Of a stretch of DNA of 64,000 bases, positions 50,518 to 57,696 are shown in pieces. The position numbers were made by a program, and so were the translations under genes. The notes beneath the pieces are model-generated. The model did no database searches and was not told the DNA's origin. It saw nothing but the letters and a program-made list of their open reading frames with translations. Position 1 is the first letter of the stretch. Each line of letters begins with the position of its first letter. This DNA is from Pseudorhodoferax soli (lineage in GTDB: Bacteria > Pseudomonadota > Gammaproteobacteria > Burkholderiales > Burkholderiaceae_C), in assembly GCF_003337555.1 (NCBI RefSeq), contig NZ_QPJK01000010.1:124001-188000 (forward strand). Reading direction: 5' to 3'.

Positions 50518-50651
50518 GGCGGGCGGAGTCAATGAACAGAAGGGCGCCACTATAGGAGCGCCGACGACGCGCCGCTGCTCCGCTGGCGACATGCGCCTAC
50601 GCAGGCGCGCGGCGCACGAGCGGGGTGTGGCGGGCGGCGCAGCGCGACACT

Positions 50652-51938
50652 ATGGCGATGCGCGCCCGCAAGACCCGGAAGATCCCCCTGATGGCGGCTG
50701 CGGCCGTGCTCGCCGCCGCCGCGTTGGCGCTGTGGTGGTGGCTGCCCTCTGAGGCCGCGCTGGCCCAGCGCGTCGCGGCGCAGGCCAGCACCGCACTGGG
50801 TGTGCAGGTGCGGGTGGGTGCGCTGCACTGGCAGTTGTTGCCGCGCCCGCAGGTCAGCCTGCACGACGTGGCCACTGCGCAGGAGCAGCCGATCGAGCTG
50901 CGCCGCCTGGTCATCGAACCGCGCCTGCTGCCGCTGTTGCGGGGCCATGTGGCGCTGGACCGCGTGGTGCTCGACGGCGCGCGGGTGGTGCAGCAATCCC
51001 TGCGTGGCCTGGGCGGCGGCCAGCCGAAGTCCGGCGCCCCGGATCTGGACGTGGCGCGGGTCGAGTTCAACGATGTGACGTGGGTGTCGCACAGCGGCGT
51101 GGCCGTGGCCTATTCGGGTGAGGCCGACATCGGCGCCGGCCTGCGCCTGCACGAGGCCCGGCTGTGGCGGCCCGACCAGCAGCCGCCCGCCGACCTGCAC
51201 ATCCTGCGCGAGACGGCCGATGCGCAAGACCCGACGCAGCGCTTCAGCCTGCAGGCGCGCGTGGGCGGTGGCACGGCCGAGGGCCAGGCCCGTGTGCTGG
51301 TGCAACCCGGTGGGCGGCTGCGGCTGGAGGGCGAACTGTCGCCGCGCAAGGTGGAGGTGCAGGCCGCGCTGAACAGCTTCCACCGCGATTCGCCCGTGGC
51401 CGGCCGGGCCGACGGCGAGACCCGTTTCGCCGCCGAGGGCGACAACCCGCTGGCGCTGGCGCAGACCCTGCACACCGAGACCCGCTTCACCATCCAGCCC
51501 GCCACCGTGCTGCGCTTCGACCTGGACCGCGCCATCGAGACCTTGGGCCGCGAGCATGCCGGCCAGACCAGGCTCGACCGGCTGACCGGCAGCGTGCAAA
51601 CCCAGAACACGCCCGCGCAGGGCATGGCGATCCGCTTCCTCCACATCAAGGCCGAGGCAGGGCGCCTGAGCGCCAGCGGCTCCGCGCTGCTGCAGCGGCG
51701 CCAGTTGCAGGCCACCGCGGCCATCGACATCGTCGACGGCCTGGTCGGCGTGCCGATGCGCATCGAGGGGCCACTCGGCCAGCTCAAGGTGACGGTGTCC
51801 AAGGCGCCGCTGGTGGGCGCGGTGGCCGGCACCGCGGTGCTGCCGGGCGTGGGCACGGCCATCGGCGCGGCCATCGGCCGGCTGTTCGGCGGCGACGATG
51901 CGCCGACGCCTCCGCCCGCTCCAGCGCCGCGGCGGTGA
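50652..51938 (+). CDS. AsmA-like envelope protein
   Basis: 428 aa. Basic cytoplasmic N-terminus (RARKTRKIPLM), one membrane helix (AAAAVLAAAALALWWWLP, ~14-31), then beta-strand-rich AsmA/DUF748-like repeats beginning ALGVQVRVGALHWQLLPRPQVSLHDV and a C-terminal AsmA_2 segment (TRLDRLTGSVQTQN, IRFLHIKAEAGRLSASGSALL). Family members are bridge-like proteins that move phospholipid or affect outer-membrane assembly. ATG 50652 is chosen; GTG 50625 would add 9 residues; no clear ribosome site either way. Ends in a Pro/Arg tail. Confidence 0.85.
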   Translation: MAMRARKTRKIPLMAAAAVLAAAALALWWWLPSEAALAQRVAAQASTALGVQVRVGALHWQLLPRPQVSLHDVATAQEQPIELRRLVIEPRLLPLLRGHVALDRVVLDGARVVQQSLRGLGGGQPKSGAPDLDVARVEFNDVTWVSHSGVAVAYSGEADIGAGLRLHEARLWRPDQQPPADLHILRETADAQDPTQRFSLQARVGGGTAEGQARVLVQPGGRLRLEGELSPRKVEVQAALNSFHRDSPVAGRADGETRFAAEGDNPLALAQTLHTETRFTIQPATVLRFDLDRAIETLGREHAGQTRLDRLTGSVQTQNTPAQGMAIRFLHIKAEAGRLSASGSALLQRRQLQATAAIDIVDGLVGVPMRIEGPLGQLKVTVSKAPLVGAVAGTAVLPGVGTAIGAAIGRLFGGDDAPTPPPAPAPRR

Positions 51939-51984
51939 CGGCTGCCGCGCCTATCATGCGCGGCACCAGAACCAGACCGGAGAC

Positions 51985-54000
51985 ATGCCCGCCATGGCGC
52001 CCACACCGCCCGCCGAACGCACCCCGCACATCACGCGTTACCTGGATTGGCTGCAGCACACGCGCGGCCTGGCGTTTGCCGACTACGACGCGCTGTGGCG
52101 CTGGTCCACCACCGACCTGGAAGGCTTCTGGCAGAGCATCTGGGACTACTTCGCCATGGAGTCGCCCACGCCGCACCACGCCGTGCTGGCCAACGACGCC
52201 ATGCCGGGCGCCGAGTGGTTTCCCGGCGCGCAAACCAATTACGCGCGCCAGGTGCTGCGCCATGTGGACGCGGCGCACGCGGCCGGCTGCCCGGCCATCG
52301 TCAGCGACAACGAGCGCGGCCAGCGCCGTGAACTCTCCTGGCCGGACCTGCAACGCCAGGTGGCAGCGCTGGCGCTGCACCTGCGCGCGCAGGGGGTGCA
52401 GCGCGGCGACCGCGTGGCCGCCTACCTGCCCAACATCCCGGAGACCATGGTCGCCTTCCTGGCAGTGGCCAGCATCGGCGCGGTGTGGAGCGTCTGCGCG
52501 CCCGACATGGGCCAGGCCGCGGTGCTCGACCGCTTTCGCCAGATCGAACCGGTGGTGCTGATCGCCTGCGACGGCGTGACCTACGGCGGCCGCGACCTGG
52601 ACCGCACGCAGACCGTGGCCGAGTTGCGCGCCGCCCTGCCCAGCGTGCGCCAGCTTCTGGTGCTGGACAACCTGGGCGGCCTGCCCCCCGTGCCCGGCAG
52701 CCAGCCGCTGGCCGCGGTGCTGGCACGCGCCGATGCCCAGACGGCTGCGTTCGAACCCGACTGGCTGCCGTTCGACCACCCGCTGTGGATTGTCTACTCC
52801 AGCGGCACCACCGGCCTGCCCAAGCCCATCGTGCACGGCCATGGGGGCATCGTCGTGGTGGCGCTGGCGCTGTCCACGCTGCACAACGACGTCGGCTGCA
52901 GCTACGAGGGGGAGGGCGCACGCTTTCTCTGGTACAGCACCACGGGCTGGATCATGTGGAACTGCCAGGTCGCGGGCCTGCTGGCCGGCACCACCTGCTG
53001 CATCTTCGACGGCAGCCCGGGCGGCAGCCGCGAGCAGCCCGACTGGGAGGTGCTGTGGCGCTTTGCCGAAAGCACGGGCGTGACCTTCTTCGGTGCCGGC
53101 GCGGCCTACTTCGCCAACTGCATGAAGGCCGGCGTGGACCTGTCGCGCTACCCCGGCCTGGCGCGCGTGCGCGCGCTGGGCACCACCGGCTCGCCGCTGG
53201 CGGAAGACGTGCAGCGCTGGGGCACGGCGCAGTTCCAGCGGCTGGGCGTGCAAGACATCTGGTGGTGCAACGTCTCGGGCGGCACCGACTTCGCGGGCGG
53301 CTTCATCGGCGGCCTGCGCACGCTGCCGCTGGTGCCGGGCAAGATGCAGTGCCGCATGCTGGGCTCGGCCGTCGAGGCCTGGAGCGACGCAGGCCAGCCG
53401 CTGGTCGGCGAGGTCGGCGAACTGGTCTGCACGCGGCCCATCCCCTCGATGCCGCTGTACTTCTGGAACGACGCGGGCGACGCGCGCTACCTGGCCAGCT
53501 ACTTCGACACCTTCCCCGGCGTGTGGCGCCATGGCGACTGGCTGCGCGTGGATGCCGACGGCAGCTGCGTCATCTTCGGCCGCAGCGACGCCACCATCAA
53601 CCGCCACGGCCTGCGCATGGGCACGAGCGAGATCTACAGCGCCATCGAGGCCTTGCCCGAGGTGCTGGACGCGATGGTGGTCGACCTGGAATACCTCGGA
53701 CGCCCCAGCTGGATGCCGCTGTTCGTCGTGCTGCGCGAAGGCACGGTGCTGGACGAGGCGCTCAAGGGCCGGCTCAACGACGCCGTGCGCCGCGCACTGT
53801 CGCCGCGCTTCGTGCCCGACGCCATCTTCCAGGTGCCCGAGATCCCGCGCACGCTGTCGGGCAAGAAGCAGGAGCTGCCGATCAAGAAGCTGCTGCTGGG
53901 CCAGCCGGCGGACAAGGTGCTGAACCGCGGCACCATGGCCAACCCAGGCTGCCTGGCCTGGTACGAGCAGTTCGCGCGCGATCGCGCGGCACAGGGCTGA
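51985..54000 (+). CDS. acetoacetyl-CoA synthetase
   Basis: 671-aa AMP-forming ligase making acetoacetyl-CoA from acetoacetate. N-terminal HITRYLDWLQHTRGLAFADYDALWRWS and FWQSIWDYF, P-loop YSSGTTGLPKPIVHGHGG, STTGWIMWNCQVAGLL, ISGGTDFAGG-type segment NVSGGTDFAGGFIGG and C-terminal catalytic Lys in PRTLSGKKQELPIKKLL are specific for this family rather than acetyl-CoA synthetase. ATG 51985 with CGGAG upstream. Supports use of ketone bodies or polyhydroxybutyrate-derived acetoacetate. Followed by DUF72 after 3 bp. Confidence 0.95.
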   Translation: MPAMAPTPPAERTPHITRYLDWLQHTRGLAFADYDALWRWSTTDLEGFWQSIWDYFAMESPTPHHAVLANDAMPGAEWFPGAQTNYARQVLRHVDAAHAAGCPAIVSDNERGQRRELSWPDLQRQVAALALHLRAQGVQRGDRVAAYLPNIPETMVAFLAVASIGAVWSVCAPDMGQAAVLDRFRQIEPVVLIACDGVTYGGRDLDRTQTVAELRAALPSVRQLLVLDNLGGLPPVPGSQPLAAVLARADAQTAAFEPDWLPFDHPLWIVYSSGTTGLPKPIVHGHGGIVVVALALSTLHNDVGCSYEGEGARFLWYSTTGWIMWNCQVAGLLAGTTCCIFDGSPGGSREQPDWEVLWRFAESTGVTFFGAGAAYFANCMKAGVDLSRYPGLARVRALGTTGSPLAEDVQRWGTAQFQRLGVQDIWWCNVSGGTDFAGGFIGGLRTLPLVPGKMQCRMLGSAVEAWSDAGQPLVGEVGELVCTRPIPSMPLYFWNDAGDARYLASYFDTFPGVWRHGDWLRVDADGSCVIFGRSDATINRHGLRMGTSEIYSAIEALPEVLDAMVVDLEYLGRPSWMPLFVVLREGTVLDEALKGRLNDAVRRALSPRFVPDAIFQVPEIPRTLSGKKQELPIKKLLLGQPADKVLNRGTMANPGCLAWYEQFARDRAAQG

Positions 54001-54003
54001 GGC

Positions 54004-55083
54004 TTGCAGGACCGGCTGTTTCCCGAGGAAGAAGCGCCCACCGCGCCGGCACCGCGGCCTGCGCCTGCAGCAGCGCCTGCAGCAGCGCCCCAGGCCGAGC
54101 CGCCGCTCAGGCGCTCACGCGTCCGCCCCGTTGCGCCTGTGCCCTGGCCCGAGGAGCTCAGCGCCCTGGCCGCGCGCCTGCCCGAGCGCCTGCATCTGGG
54201 CACCTCGTCCTGGTCGTTCCCGGGGTGGAATGGCTTGGTGTGGGATGGCGAGTACACCGAGTCGATGCTGGCCCGCCGCGGCCTGGCCACTTACGCCCAG
54301 CACCCGTTGATGCGCACCGTCTCGCTCGACCGGGCGTTCTACCAGCCGCTGACCGTGGCGCAGTACGCGGCCTACGCCGAGCAGGTGCCAGCGGATTTCC
54401 GCTTCGTGGTCAAGGCGCCCGCGCTCGTGGCCGACGCGCTGGTGCGCCGCGAGGACGGCCAGGGCATGCGCGCCAACGACGCTTTTCTCGACCCCGGCCT
54501 GGCTTGGTCGGCCTTCGTCGAACCGGCGTTGCAGGGCCTTGGCACCAAGGCCGGTGCACTGGTGTTCCAGCTGAGTCCGCTGCCGCCGGCCCTGCTTGCC
54601 CGCATGCCGCAGTGCATCGCGCGGCTCGGCGCCATGCTGGCGGCGCTGCCGCCGCTGGCACAGCTGCACGCCCAAGCGCCGGACCTGGTGATCGCCGTCG
54701 AAGTGCGCAACGCCGAGTGGCTGGTGGCGGCCTTCGCCGAGGCACTGCGGGCCGGCGGTGCCACCTATTGCCTGGGCGGCCACGCCAAGTTGCCGCCGAT
54801 CTCCGAGCAGCTGCCGGTGCTGCGTGCGCTGTGGCCGGGCCCGCTGGTCTGCCGCTGGAACCTGCACCGTGCCCACGGCGCCTACGGCTACGAAGAGGCC
54901 AAGGCGCTGTACCTGCCGTTCGACAAGCTCGTCGATCCCGACCTGGAGACCCGTGCCGCGCTGGCCCGCGTGGCGCGCGCGACCACGGCTGCGGGCCACC
55001 ACGCCTACCTCACGATCGGCAACAAGGCCGAGGGCTCGGCGCCGCTGACGGTGGCAGCGATGGCGCGGCTGCTGGCCGACTGA
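54004..55083 (+). CDS. DUF72 family protein (YecE-like)
   Basis: 359 aa. A Pro/Ala-rich N-terminal linker (residues ~14-45; contains a 12-bp DNA tandem repeat, GCGCCTGCAGCA) precedes a TIM-barrel DUF72 domain (LHLGTSSWSFPGWNGLVWDG, FYQPLTVAQYAAYAEQVPADFRFVVKAP, VEVRNAEWL). Biochemical role not established. TTG 54004 gives the start LQDRLFPEEE, a usual N-terminus in relatives; no good ribosome site, so probably coupled to the synthetase gene 3 bp upstream. Stop abuts the facing DUF1185 stop (TGATCA). Confidence 0.85.
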   Translation: MQDRLFPEEEAPTAPAPRPAPAAAPAAAPQAEPPLRRSRVRPVAPVPWPEELSALAARLPERLHLGTSSWSFPGWNGLVWDGEYTESMLARRGLATYAQHPLMRTVSLDRAFYQPLTVAQYAAYAEQVPADFRFVVKAPALVADALVRREDGQGMRANDAFLDPGLAWSAFVEPALQGLGTKAGALVFQLSPLPPALLARMPQCIARLGAMLAALPPLAQLHAQAPDLVIAVEVRNAEWLVAAFAEALRAGGATYCLGGHAKLPPISEQLPVLRALWPGPLVCRWNLHRAHGAYGYEEAKALYLPFDKLVDPDLETRAALARVARATTAAGHHAYLTIGNKAEGSAPLTVAAMARLLAD

Positions 55084-55662
55084 TCAGCGCTGCCCGTCGT
55101 GGACGGACACGTTTTCCTTGAGCAACCCGCCCAGGCGCGAGTGCACGCGCCCGCCCGTGCCCATCACCAGCGCGAACAGGATCTCCTTGGGCCGCGGCGC
55201 ATCCTGGATGCCGACCTCGATGCTGTTGAAGTGGCTGCGCACGTAGCTGGCATGGATGTTGTGCACCGGCACCATCAGCCGGTAGCCGGCGCCGGCCACC
55301 GCCTTGGACGCCGGCACCATCGCCTTGGGCTCGCCCAGCACGCTGCGCATGGCCCAGCCGCCGGCCTCGTGCCAGACGGCGCCGTGCTCCATCTCGCCGT
55401 CCACCCCGACGATGGCGGCCTTGCTGTAGACCTCCACCTTGTCGCGGCCCAGCGTGTCCACGAGCTCCTGCGCCAGCAGCGTGCCCAGGCTGCGCAGTTC
55501 GGCCATGAAGGGCATGAGGTCGGGCTCGTAGCGGCCCGCATAGGGGTTGCGGATGACGGCGCAGGACGCGGCCAGCTTCAGCGGCACGTCCACCGGCGGG
55601 CCACCTTCGTGGTAGATGGTCTCGATGGTCAGGCTGCGCTTGCGGATCTCGATCAAAGACAT
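55084..55662 (-). CDS. DUF1185 'amino acid synthesis' family protein
   Basis: 192-aa protein: RKRSLTIETIYHEGGPPVDVPLKLAASCAVIRNPYAGRYEPDLMPFM, then VDGEMEHGAVWHEAGGWAMR, HNIHASYVRSHFNS and TGGRVHSRLGGL. The family is annotated as amino-acid-synthesis related on weak grounds; members commonly sit with flavin-dependent and transport genes. Third gene of a minus-strand unit after flavin reductase and EamA, 31 bp from EamA. Function unknown. Confidence 0.85.
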   Translation of the reverse strand: MSLIEIRKRSLTIETIYHEGGPPVDVPLKLAASCAVIRNPYAGRYEPDLMPFMAELRSLGTLLAQELVDTLGRDKVEVYSKAAIVGVDGEMEHGAVWHEAGGWAMRSVLGEPKAMVPASKAVAGAGYRLMVPVHNIHASYVRSHFNSIEVGIQDAPRPKEILFALVMGTGGRVHSRLGGLLKENVSVHDGQR

Positions 55663-55693
55663 TGGGCTTCCTTGCAGGGGAGGAGAGGGACGA

Positions 55694-56596
55694 TCATCGC
55701 CGAACCGGCGCGCGGTTGACCAGCCAGATGCCGGCCGCCACGAGCGCCATCGCGCCCAGCAGGCTGGGCGTCAGCGGCTCGTGCAGCGCCAGCGCGCCGA
55801 ACACCAGCGCGCACAGCGGCGTCAGGAAGATGAAGGCCGACAGGTGCGTGGCCGGGTAGCGGCCCAGCAGCCACATCCAGGCCAGGTAGCTCGCGAACGC
55901 GCCGACCACCGTCTGCAGCAGCAGGGAGCTCAGCACGAAGGGCGTGAACTGCACATCCCAGCGCTCGCCCATGGCCAGCGAGAGCGGCGGGAACAGCCAT
56001 GCGCAGACCGCCAGTTGGTAGAACAGCAGCTTCTCGGGCGCCAGCCGCGTGAGCCCCGTGGCGCGGATCAGCACCGTGGTCAGCCCCCACAGCAGCGCGG
56101 CGAGCAGCGACAGCAGGTCGCCGCGCCATGTGTCCAGCCCCGTGCCGAAGCCCTCGCGCAGCGCGAAGGCGACGGCCACGAAGGCACAGGCCAGCCCGGT
56201 CCATTGCGCTGGCCGCAGCCGCTCGCTGGGGACCCACCAGGGCAGCAGCAGCGCCACCCAGAACGGCGATGTGTAGAGGAACACCGTGGCGCGCGAGGCC
56301 GTGGTGTGCACCAGGCCCAGGTACAGGCAGACGAATTCGCCGAAGAACAGCAGGCCGGCGGCCAGTCCGGCCTTGAGCGAGCCGTCGCGGTCGAACAGCG
56401 GGATGCCGCGCCAGCGGCACCAGCCCATCAGCAGCAGCGTGGCGGCAACGAAGCGCAGCGCCCCCTGCAGCACCGGTGGCATGTGCGCGATGGTGGCCTT
56501 GACCAGCACCTGCTGCGCCCCCCAGAGCACGCAGCAAACCAGCAGCAGGCCGACCGCCAGGCCATCCAGGTGGTCCTTGCGCTGGACTTGTTGCAT
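55694..56596 (-). CDS. EamA/DMT-family transporter 2
   Basis: 300-aa ten-helix transporter with two EamA repeats: LLLVCCVLWGAQQVLVKATIAHMPPVLQGALRFV, SRATVFLYTSPFWVALLLPWWVPSE and, in the second half, LQTVVGAFASYLAWMWLLGRYPATHLSAFIFLTPLCALVFGALALHEPL. ATG 56596 lies 4 bp after the flavin reductase stop, so they are one transcript. Substrate unknown; probably exports a metabolite of the neighbouring enzymes. Confidence 0.92.
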   Translation of the reverse strand: MQQVQRKDHLDGLAVGLLLVCCVLWGAQQVLVKATIAHMPPVLQGALRFVAATLLLMGWCRWRGIPLFDRDGSLKAGLAAGLLFFGEFVCLYLGLVHTTASRATVFLYTSPFWVALLLPWWVPSERLRPAQWTGLACAFVAVAFALREGFGTGLDTWRGDLLSLLAALLWGLTTVLIRATGLTRLAPEKLLFYQLAVCAWLFPPLSLAMGERWDVQFTPFVLSSLLLQTVVGAFASYLAWMWLLGRYPATHLSAFIFLTPLCALVFGALALHEPLTPSLLGAMALVAAGIWLVNRAPVRR

Positions 56597-56600
56597 GGCT

Positions 56601-57119
56601 CTAGAGAGGGTGTTCGGTGTAGAAGCGTCCGCCGTGGAACAGCAGCGGCGAGGCGCCCGGCCGGTGGGCGCAGTGCTCCACCTCGCCGACGAAGATGACG
56701 TGGTCGCCCTCCTCGTAGCGGCTGCGGTTGAAGCACTCGAACACGGCGGCCGCACCCTCCAGCAGCGGCGCGCCGGCCACGCCTTCGCGCCAGGCCACGC
56801 CGCGCCAGCGGTCGGCGGTGCGCGATGCGAATTGCTCGGCCAGCGCCTTCTGGTCCGAGGCCAGGATGTTGATGGCGTAGTGCGAGCCAGCGCTCAGCGC
56901 GGCCATGGACGAGGCCGCCTGCGCGAGGCTCCACAACACCAGCGGCGGATGCAGCGAAACGGAGTTGAAGGAGTTGGCGGTCAGGCCGACCAGCTGGCCA
57001 TCCGCACGGCGTGCAGTGACGATGGTCACGCCGGTGGCGAACATCGACAGGCCCTGGCGGAACTCGGCGGCGGAAAAACTCGGTGCGCGCGCTTGCGGCG
57101 GCACGGCGGGAACTGGCAT
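56601..57119 (-). CDS. flavin reductase family protein
   Basis: 172-aa FMN-binding split-barrel protein. Family motif FRQGLSMFATGVTIVTARRADGQLVGLTANSFNSVSLHPPLVLWSL, then HYAINILASDQKALAEQFAS and DHVIFVGEVEHCAHRPGASPLLFHGGRFY. Supplies reduced FMN/FAD to a partner oxygenase, or acts alone as a reductase; the oxygenase is not adjacent. First gene of the minus-strand operon; ATG 57119 gives the expected start. Confidence 0.92.
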   Translation of the reverse strand: MPVPAVPPQARAPSFSAAEFRQGLSMFATGVTIVTARRADGQLVGLTANSFNSVSLHPPLVLWSLAQAASSMAALSAGSHYAINILASDQKALAEQFASRTADRWRGVAWREGVAGAPLLEGAAAVFECFNRSRYEEGDHVIFVGEVEHCAHRPGASPLLFHGGRFYTEHPL

Positions 57120-57318
57120 GGACCGGGAATCTACCCGAACTGCCGCGCCGCCCCGTGTCGCGGCACGATTGGCGGGCCCGGGGCCAGGGTCAACGGTGGC
57201 GCGCACGTCCTACGGGAGCTCTGCCTGCTCTCCGACAACGCGCTCACTGCGGTGCTTGCAGAGTCGGTAGCTTGCCCATTGCTGCCCGGTTCTGCCTGGC
57301 GGCCAGGAGAACACCACC

Positions 57319-57576
57319 ATGGCAGCCAACGACAGGCCCCCCGGCTCTTCCAAGCCCCGCGTCAACTATTTGCGCCGCCGTCCCCGGCCCGGGGCGCTGG
57401 TGCGCCCGGTCGACGACCTGGCGCTGCCGCACGAACGCGACCAAACCGAGCAGGGCATGACCGACGGCCGGGTGACGCCCGAAGGCCGGCAGGCCCATGG
57501 CGACCTACAGCGCGGCGTGCAGGACACCACCAAGGCGCCCGAGATGGACCGCGCCTACCGTCAACAGAAGGACTGA
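57319..57576 (+). CDS. small hydrophilic hypothetical protein
   Basis: 85-aa, highly charged, Pro/Arg-rich (SSKPRVNYLRRRPRPGALVRPVDDLALPHERDQTEQGM) and predicted disordered. No domain recognised. Support for reality: a clear AGGAG 9 nt before the ATG, an isolated position with ~200 bp upstream, and third-position G/C bias. Reminiscent of small stress-type proteins, but nothing specific can be said. Confidence 0.65.
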   Translation: MAANDRPPGSSKPRVNYLRRRPRPGALVRPVDDLALPHERDQTEQGMTDGRVTPEGRQAHGDLQRGVQDTTKAPEMDRAYRQQKD

Positions 57577-57637
57577 ACACCCGTCGCGCAGGCGCCGCAC
57601 CGCGGCCCGATTTCTGTTAATTTCCGGCGCTGCTTCG

Positions 57638-57662
57638 CTTTGCGGCCATCCGGGCCGCAAAG
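57638..57662 (+). terminator. strong hairpin before the molybdenum hydroxylase gene
   Basis: CTTTGCGGCC-ATCCG-GGCCGCAAAG, perfect 10-bp stem. Lies 61 bp after the small hypothetical gene and 35 bp before the hydroxylase start. Either terminates the small gene's transcript or forms a leader structure of the hydroxylase mRNA. Confidence 0.5.
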
Positions 57663-57696
57663 TGCCCGATGGACCCGATCCCCGAAAGGCGCAGCC

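Noticed and set aside
54060-54083. 12-bp tandem repeat GCGCCTGCAGCA in the DUF72 gene
   Set aside because: Encodes part of a Pro/Ala linker; slippage repeats in such linkers are common and not evidence of a special element.
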